DNA from: Anaerolineales bacterium
Lineage (GTDB): Bacteria > Chloroflexota > Anaerolineae > Anaerolineales > Villigracilaceae
NCBI GenBank assembly: GCA_020847355.1
Contig: JADLCG010000180.1
Location: forward strand, 1-5,613
DNA: 5,613 nucleotides
Direction: 5' to 3'
The notes below the pieces were generated by a model. It saw only the letters and a list, made by a program, of their open reading frames with translations, was not told the DNA's origin and made no database searches. How positions within the stretch are numbered: the stretch's first letter is position 1; each line of letters begins with the position of its first letter. Positions 1 to 3,924 of the stretch are shown here, piece after piece. A program made the translations under genes and the position numbers.

Positions 1-845
1 TGCAAACCCTCGCGCGCGAGCGTGGTGTTGGTGACGATGATCCCGTCCATCTGCGCGTTGAGGATGACTTCGATGGCTTCGTTCAATTCCGCTTCGGCGA
101 GATCGGGCGAAAGCTTGACGAGAATCGGCAGGCGTTTCTCGTGCTGTTTCTCGCTGAGTAGTCTTTGTTCGTGAACGTGCTTGAGCAAACTCGCCAGCGC
201 GTTTTTTTCTTGCAGATCGCGCAAACCAGCCGTATTAGGCGAACTGATGTTGACGGTTAAATAATCGGCGTACAGGGCAAAGTTATCCACCAGCGCAATA
301 TAATCCAGCGCGGCTTTTTCGTTGGGCGTTTCTTTGTTTTTGCCAATGTTAATGCCGAGGATGAGGTTGCCCTTGTTGATCATGCCGTCTTTCATCTTGT
401 CGGGAGTCGGCACAACGCCAAAATATTTTTTGGAAATTTTGGTTTGAAAGTAAGGGTTGAGTTGTTTTTGCACAAACTCCGAACCGCGCGAGGGAAATCC
501 CAAACGGTTGATCACGGCTTGATCTTCCAACAGCCGAAAGACGCGCGGGGGCGGGTTGCCCAACTGCGGGCGCGGCGTGACCGTGCCAATTTCCACATGC
601 CCAAAGCCTAATGCATCCAACCCGCGCAGAGCCAATCCGTTTTTATCGTAGCCTGCCGCAATCCCCAGCGGATTTCTAAACTTCAAGCCGAGGATTTCCA
701 CCGGTTTGGCGGGCGCTTTGAAGATTTTTGTCAGCGCCCAATGCGTCAGGCTTAAGTTGCCGGCTAAGCGCAGGGCATGTAGCGTGAGCGCGTGCGCGCG
801 CTCCGGTTCAAAATTGAAAAGCGAAGAACGAAGGCGTGAATACAT
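1..845 (-). CDS. pyrD: Dihydroorotate dehydrogenase, class 2 (quinone-dependent), 3' part missing
   Basis: Oxidises dihydroorotate to orotate in de novo pyrimidine synthesis, using FMN and passing electrons to membrane quinone. The frame runs from ATG at 845 to the left edge with no stop: 281 codons, against about 340-360 for the family, so the C-terminal phosphate-binding part lies outside. The N-terminus (FNFEPERAHAL, residues 10-20) is the amphipathic membrane-binding helix that marks class 2. The FMN/active-site motif AAGYDKNG is at 63-70, NRLGFPSRG at 113-121, GINIGKNK at 164-171 and NISSPNTAGLR at 199-209. Ser202 is the expected catalytic base (class 2 uses Ser, class 1 Cys). VKLSPDL (243-249) and TNTT (272-275) follow. 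The stretch between NRLGF and GINIGKNK is unusually long. An in-frame TAA 9 bases upstream of the ATG fixes the start. It is divergent from glgC. Confidence 0.96.
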   Translation of the reverse strand, partial: MYSRLRSSLFNFEPERAHALTLHALRLAGNLSLTHWALTKIFKAPAKPVEILGLKFRNPLGIAAGYDKNGLALRGLDALGFGHVEIGTVTPRPQLGNPPPRVFRLLEDQAVINRLGFPSRGSEFVQKQLNPYFQTKISKKYFGVVPTPDKMKDGMINKGNLILGINIGKNKETPNEKAALDYIALVDNFALYADYLTVNISSPNTAGLRDLQEKNALASLLKHVHEQRLLSEKQHEKRLPILVKLSPDLAEAELNEAIEVILNAQMDGIIVTNTTLAREGL

Positions 846-851
846 GCGTTG

Positions 852-881
852 ATTTTATCGTATTCCTTGACGCGGTTTGAA
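852..881 (-). promoter_or_regulatory. Candidate pyrD promoter giving a very short or absent leader
   Basis: On the minus strand, TTCAAA (881-876) and TAAAAT (857-852) are separated by 18 bases and resemble sigma-70 -35 and -10 boxes (4/6 and 5/6 matches). Only six bases separate the -10 from the pyrD ATG, so transcription would start at or next to the A of the ATG. There is no Shine-Dalgarno at normal spacing; the nearest purine-rich stretch, AAGGAA (868-863), is 17 bases from the ATG. Pattern match only. Confidence 0.4.
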
Positions 882-951
882 TTTATATCTTCCGCCGAAT
901 GCCCAAAGCTATTAAAATAAGCGGAACGGCAAGTCCTATTTCATCAGGCTT

Positions 952-956
952 GGAGG
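952..956 (+). promoter_or_regulatory. Ribosome binding site deciding the glgC start
   Basis: GGAGG sits five bases before the ATG at 962 and two bases before the in-frame ATG at 959. The spacing favours 962. There is no comparable site before the upstream ATG at 899. Confidence 0.8.
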
Positions 957-961
957 CTATG

Positions 962-2218
962 ATGCATTCGTTGAATGATATTCTCGCAATTATCTTGGGC
1001 GGCGGGCGCGGCGCGCGTCTTTACCCGCTGACGCAAATGCGCTCCAAGCCGGCCGTGCCGATCGCCGGAAAATACCGCCTGATTGACATCCCCATCAGTA
1101 ACTGTATTAATTCAGAGATTTTTCACATTGCGATTCTGACGCAATTCAATTCGGTCTCTTTGCACCGCCACATTGTCCGCGCTTATAACTTTGACGCATT
1201 TCATCACGGCTGGGTATATATCTGGGCGGCGGAGCAAACCCTCGAAAGCGCGGATTGGTATCAAGGCACGGCGGATGCGGTTCGCAAGCAATTGCTTGAG
1301 ATTCAAGCCACCGGCGTACAGAACGTCCTCATTTTAGCGGGCGATCATTTGTATCGCATGGATTATAAAGAGATGGCTGAATTTCACTGGCGCAACAACG
1401 CCGATATTACTGTGGCGGTTCAACCGGTGAATCGAGTCGAGGCTTCGCGCTTTGGTATTCTTAAACGCGAGGCGGATAACCGTATTTCAGCTTTTGTGGA
1501 AAAACCAAAAGACCCGCAAGTGCAAAATAACTTCATCAGCCGCGACGATCCCGAAAAACCGTTTCTCGGTTCGATGGGCATCTATATGTTCAATACGAAA
1601 GTGCTGATTGATTTATTGACGAATTATCCCGACCATGATGATTTCGGCAGCGATATCATCCCCCAAGCGATTGAAACGCATTCGGTCTTCGGCTTTGATT
1701 TTGAAGGCTACTGGCAGGATATTGGCACGATCCGCTCTTTTTATGAAACCAACCTCGCGCTGACTACGCCGGATACGCCCTTTGATTTTTACGATCCGAA
1801 ATCTCCAATCTATACTGATGCGCGTTTCCTAGCCGGTTCAATTGTGGAAGATAGCCGCCTGAAGGATGTTTTGATTTCCGAAGGTTCAAAAATTCTCAAA
1901 TCTGAAATCACGCATTCGGTAATCGGCATTCGCTCGCAAATTGGCGCGGGTTGCGTGATCAAAGATTCAATCATTATGGGCTCGGATTATTACCATCGCG
2001 AAAAACATAACCTGGACGTTTCGATTGGCATCGGCGAAAACTGTCACATTGAAGGCGCGATCTTAGATAAGAACGCCAGAATTGGAAATAATGTAGTCAT
2101 TTCGCCGTTTCCGCGCAATACGGATTTAGACCATGACAACTGGTATGTGCGCGATGGCATTGTCGTCATCCCTAAAGATGCGATCATCCCGCCAAATACG
2201 CGCATTGCGCCCGAATAA
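962..2218 (+). CDS. glgC: Glucose-1-phosphate adenylyltransferase (ADP-glucose pyrophosphorylase)
   Basis: Makes ADP-glucose and PPi from ATP and glucose-1-phosphate, the committed, allosterically controlled step of bacterial glycogen synthesis in the cytoplasm. From ATG 962 the protein is 418 aa, normal for the family. The nucleotidyltransferase domain shows GGGRGARLYPLT (13-24), KPAVPIAGKYRLIDIP (29-44), WYQGTADAV (99-107), GDHLYRMDY (127-135, with Asp128 the expected catalytic metal ligand), VEKP (179-182, with Lys181 the expected glucose-1-phosphate contact), FGSDIIP (228-234) and YWQDIGT (250-256). A left-handed beta-helix with hexapeptide-like repeats follows from about 285 to the end, including GSDYY (340-344). 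The motifs resemble cyanobacterial and plant enzymes more than the E. coli type. The ATG at 899 would add 21 residues that do not look like family sequence; GGAGG at 952-956 supports 962, or less likely 959. No glycogen synthase gene lies beside it here. Confidence 0.95.
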   Translation: MHSLNDILAIILGGGRGARLYPLTQMRSKPAVPIAGKYRLIDIPISNCINSEIFHIAILTQFNSVSLHRHIVRAYNFDAFHHGWVYIWAAEQTLESADWYQGTADAVRKQLLEIQATGVQNVLILAGDHLYRMDYKEMAEFHWRNNADITVAVQPVNRVEASRFGILKREADNRISAFVEKPKDPQVQNNFISRDDPEKPFLGSMGIYMFNTKVLIDLLTNYPDHDDFGSDIIPQAIETHSVFGFDFEGYWQDIGTIRSFYETNLALTTPDTPFDFYDPKSPIYTDARFLAGSIVEDSRLKDVLISEGSKILKSEITHSVIGIRSQIGAGCVIKDSIIMGSDYYHREKHNLDVSIGIGENCHIEGAILDKNARIGNNVVISPFPRNTDLDHDNWYVRDGIVVIPKDAIIPPNTRIAPE

Positions 2219-2224
2219 ATGGAT

Positions 2225-2240
2225 TGGTCAAAAGTGACCA
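2225..2240. repeat. Perfect inverted repeat just after glgC
   Basis: TGGTCA-AAAG-TGACCA is a perfect 6-bp inverted repeat around a four-base centre, starting 7 bases after the glgC stop. It could be a weak RNA hairpin or a dimeric operator. No T-run follows, so it is not a canonical terminator. Chance is possible at this length. Confidence 0.45.
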
Positions 2241-2244
2241 TGTG

Positions 2245-2254
2245 AATTGCAATT
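2245..2254. repeat. Ten-base perfect palindrome
   Basis: AATTGCAATT is self-complementary over its whole length and lies 4 bases after the preceding inverted repeat. It may be a small operator or chance in AT-rich sequence; it has no further support. Confidence 0.25.
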
Positions 2255-2272
2255 TAGCTGTAATACAATCGC

Positions 2273-2291
2273 GCTCAAAGAGCATGGCTCT
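2273..2291 (+). repeat. Overlapping, mutually exclusive small stem-loops
   Basis: GCTC (2273-2276), GAGC (2280-2283) and GCTC (2287-2290) are arranged so that the central GAGC can pair with either flank. The right-hand stem extends to AGAGC/GCTCT (2279-2283 with 2287-2291) around an ATG loop. The stems are short (4-5 bp) with 3-base loops. An attenuator-like role is conceivable but unsupported. Confidence 0.25.
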
Positions 2292-2314
2292 CAACAATTT
2301 GCAGATTAGAATTA

Positions 2315-2323
2315 TGCTATACT
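2315..2323 (+). promoter_or_regulatory. Extended -10 promoter for the four-gene operon
   Basis: TGC followed by TATACT makes TGnTATACT, a strong extended -10 (5/6 hexamer plus the TGn). No good -35 is found 17 bases upstream (CAATTT at 2295-2300), which extended -10 promoters tolerate. Transcription should begin near 2330, leaving a leader of about 7 bases with no Shine-Dalgarno before ATG 2337. Confidence 0.55.
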
Positions 2324-2336
2324 CTTATTTAATCTT

Positions 2337-2579
2337 ATGAAATCAACGCGCGAGTATTGGCAAGGCTGGGCTGAAGCCCTGCGCTTGTATCAACTGCATG
2401 AATTAATCGCCTCGTTGTTAGAAGCGGGAAGTCCGCTTGCCTTTTTAGGCGCGCAAGCCATTTATTTTGGGCGCGTCTTCATCCATAACGATCAACTCAC
2501 CGCCTTAGCTGAAATGCTGGAAGAAGAAACTGAAACTCATGCATTCGCTTCTTTTCTCAAAGAGCAGGCTCGCCCATGA
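2337..2579 (+). CDS. Small helical protein of unknown function, first gene of operon
   Basis: An 80-residue protein that I cannot assign to a named family. It looks soluble and mostly alpha-helical: a charged, aromatic N-terminus (REYWQGWAEALRLYQLHELI, residues 5-24), a more hydrophobic middle (roughly 25-50, with SPLAFLGAQAIYFGRVF at 32-48) that is interrupted by a Gly-Ser-Pro and is not a clear transmembrane helix, and an acidic C-terminal helix (MLEEETETHAF, 59-69). No cysteines. The start is fixed by an in-frame TAG at 2307-2309 with no other ATG between, yet there is no Shine-Dalgarno; the upstream promoter predicts a near-leaderless message. The last bases overlap the next gene as ATGA (2576-2579), implying coupled translation. 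It is probably a real gene: it opens a fully overlapped operon. The role may be accessory to the membrane proteins that follow, which is inference. Confidence 0.8.
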   Translation: MKSTREYWQGWAEALRLYQLHELIASLLEAGSPLAFLGAQAIYFGRVFIHNDQLTALAEMLEEETETHAFASFLKEQARP

Positions 2580-3307
2580 TTGAATTTTCCATTTTCGCAT
2601 TTGCCGCCTTCCTTCTGCTCGTCATCACGCTTTGGAAGCGCAAATCTCCTGCGGTCTTGCGCGAACTCCCCGCGCTCAAACGCTTATACCGAGCCATCGG
2701 CGTCAGCGTGGAAGACGGCACGCGGCTACATATCTCATTAGGACAGGGCGGTTTGCTCAACGCGCAAGGCGGCTCTGCATTAGCCGGCTTAGCCGCTTTA
2801 CGGATTATCGCCGAGCGCACATCCGTGAGCGATAAACCGCCAGTCGCCTCTTCTGGCGACCCGTTGCTTGGTCTGTTGACCCAAGACACGCTCCAAGCCG
2901 GATACCATGCCGCCGGCGTGGATGAACTCTACGCCCCCACCAGCGGAAGAATCACCGGCTTAGGTCCGTTTGGCTTTGCCGCCGGCGCTATGCCGATCTC
3001 CGCTAATGAAAATATCTCAGCCAATATTATGCTCGGACATTTCGGCGCGGAAGCCGGTTTATTAGTTGAAGCCTCAGAACGAGAAAGCGTGCCAGTGATT
3101 GGCGTGAGCGATAACCTCGCTGGGCAGGCGATCCTCTTCGCCGCTTCACAAGAGCCGTTGATTGGCGAAGAACTCTTCGCGGCAGGCGCATACATCGGCG
3201 CAGGCGCTTCGCATACCGCCAGCCTTACCGTTCAAGATATTTTACGCTTGCTGATCGTCTTGGTTTTATTGGGCGGCGCTTTTCTCAAATTGGCGGGGAT
3301 GATCTAA
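2576..3307 (+). CDS. Membrane-anchored protein of unknown function (possibly DUF6754-like)
   Basis: A 243-residue protein with one hydrophobic helix at each end (about 3-20, followed by the positive KRK; and about 222-242) and a Gly/Ala-rich domain of about 200 residues between them. The N-terminal part of the domain has RAIGVSVEDGTRLHISLGQG (39-58). The centre has repeated small-residue stretches: GGSALAGLAAL (65-75), GLGPFGFAAGAM (128-139), GHFGAEAGLLVE (154-165), GAYIGAGASHTAS (204-216). There are no cysteines and no recognisable catalytic or nucleotide-binding motif. I recall proteins of this layout in Chloroflexota labelled DUF6754, but could not verify that. TM1 is followed by positive residues, suggesting that the main domain is cytoplasmic. 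It overlaps the preceding gene by ATGA and the next by one base (TAATG). The Shine-Dalgarno is weak, so translation probably depends on coupling. Confidence 0.85.
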   Translation: MIEFSIFAFAAFLLLVITLWKRKSPAVLRELPALKRLYRAIGVSVEDGTRLHISLGQGGLLNAQGGSALAGLAALRIIAERTSVSDKPPVASSGDPLLGLLTQDTLQAGYHAAGVDELYAPTSGRITGLGPFGFAAGAMPISANENISANIMLGHFGAEAGLLVEASERESVPVIGVSDNLAGQAILFAASQEPLIGEELFAAGAYIGAGASHTASLTVQDILRLLIVLVLLGGAFLKLAGMI

Positions 3308-3924
3308 TGCGTATTCTCACCGCTGTCATTGCCATTGCAGTCGGGCTTTTGGTTTTGCTCGGATATTTCTTTCCGCAAATTGTCTATCTGCAAACTATTC
3401 AGGCGCTTTTGCTCAATTGGGCAATGCTCATGCTGGCGGCGGCTACGCTGGTTGGCGTTATAAATTTAGCTTCAGTTCACTTTAATAAAATTCGCCGCCG
3501 CGAAAAAGACAATCTCTTTAGCGCGCTTTTGGTAGTCTTTTTATTTGGCGCATTGATCTTTGGCATAATTTTCAAGCCGGGAGACGCCATGACGCGCCTC
3601 ATGCTCAACGGCTTGATCCTGCCGGTTGAATCCGCGTTGATGGCTTTGTTGGCAGTCACTTTGCTGTATGCGGGCGTTCGGTTATTGCGCCGCCGCGCGG
3701 ATTTTACCAGCCTCGTCTTTTTAGCCACGGCGGTTTTAGTTTTAATCGGCTCGGCGACTCTGCCTTTTGGCAACATCCCCATTCTGACTGACTTAAGTTT
3801 GTGGGTGAAGCAAACTCTGGCTGTGGGCGGCGCGCGCGGCATTTTGATTGGCGTAGCGCTCGGCGCTCTGCTGACCGGCTTGCGCGTACTCTTCGGCGCA
3901 GATCGTCCCTACGGAGGCAATTGA
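3307..3924 (+). CDS. Polytopic membrane protein of unknown function, about six TM helices
   Basis: A 205-residue integral membrane protein with hydrophobic segments at about 4-22, 34-56, 70-90, 100-124, 133-152 and 176-195. The two loops rich in Arg/Lys, KIRRREKD (61-68) and RLLRRRAD (125-132), follow TM2 and TM4. By the positive-inside rule both termini are then cytoplasmic. No charged pair, metal-binding cluster or transporter signature stands out inside the helices, and no cysteine is present. The start codon shares one base with the preceding stop (TAATG), with a GGGG (3295-3298) eight bases upstream as a possible ribosome site. The stop overlaps the next start as TGATG. Being sandwiched between a two-TM protein and a zinc-ribbon protein suggests a membrane partner for both. 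No function is assigned. Confidence 0.87.
   Translation: MRILTAVIAIAVGLLVLLGYFFPQIVYLQTIQALLLNWAMLMLAAATLVGVINLASVHFNKIRRREKDNLFSALLVVFLFGALIFGIIFKPGDAMTRLMLNGLILPVESALMALLAVTLLYAGVRLLRRRADFTSLVFLATAVLVLIGSATLPFGNIPILTDLSLWVKQTLAVGGARGILIGVALGALLTGLRVLFGADRPYGGN
3913..3917 (+). promoter_or_regulatory. Strong ribosome binding site for the zinc-ribbon gene
   Basis: GGAGG lies six bases before ATG 3924, inside the end of the preceding gene. It is the only strong Shine-Dalgarno within the operon and confirms that start; the protein may be made in excess over its partners. Confidence 0.8.

Larger units (their letters stand above)
846..961. other. Divergent pyrD-glgC intergenic region
   Basis: This spacer is 116 bases long if glgC starts at 962, and must hold promoters for both directions. 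In the glgC direction the best -10-like hexamer is TAAAAT at 913-918, but no convincing -35 lies 16-18 bases upstream of it. TTGACG at 867-872 is a good -35-like hexamer, but no -10 stands at proper spacing. The glgC promoter is therefore not resolved. If 899 were the real glgC start, the spacer would shrink to 53 bases. Confidence 0.5.
2219..2336. other. Intergenic region between glgC and the four-gene operon
   Basis: These 118 AT-richer bases hold three small symmetric elements (2225-2240, 2245-2254, 2273-2291) and an extended -10 promoter (2315-2323). No hairpin followed by a T-run is present, so there is no clear intrinsic terminator for glgC. Read-through from glgC into the downstream genes is possible. 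Confidence 0.6.

Noticed and set aside
9..20. Twelve-base palindrome CTCGCGCGCGAG and many other GCGCGC runs in the window
   Set aside because: They sit inside coding sequence and follow from frequent GCG (Ala) and CGC (Arg) codons; no regular spacing or intergenic placement suggests a dedicated site.
867..889. TTGACG with TATATC as a glgC promoter
   Set aside because: The hexamers are only 11 bases apart, far short of the 16-18 needed for sigma-70 recognition.
2225..2255. Intrinsic terminator for glgC
   Set aside because: The 6-bp stem is followed by mixed sequence without a run of T, so it does not meet the usual form.
2557..2889. Minus-strand 110-aa open frame across the start of the 243-aa gene
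   Set aside because: It lies opposite two clearly coding, coupled plus-strand genes, has low-complexity Arg/Ser/Pro content and no recognisable domain.
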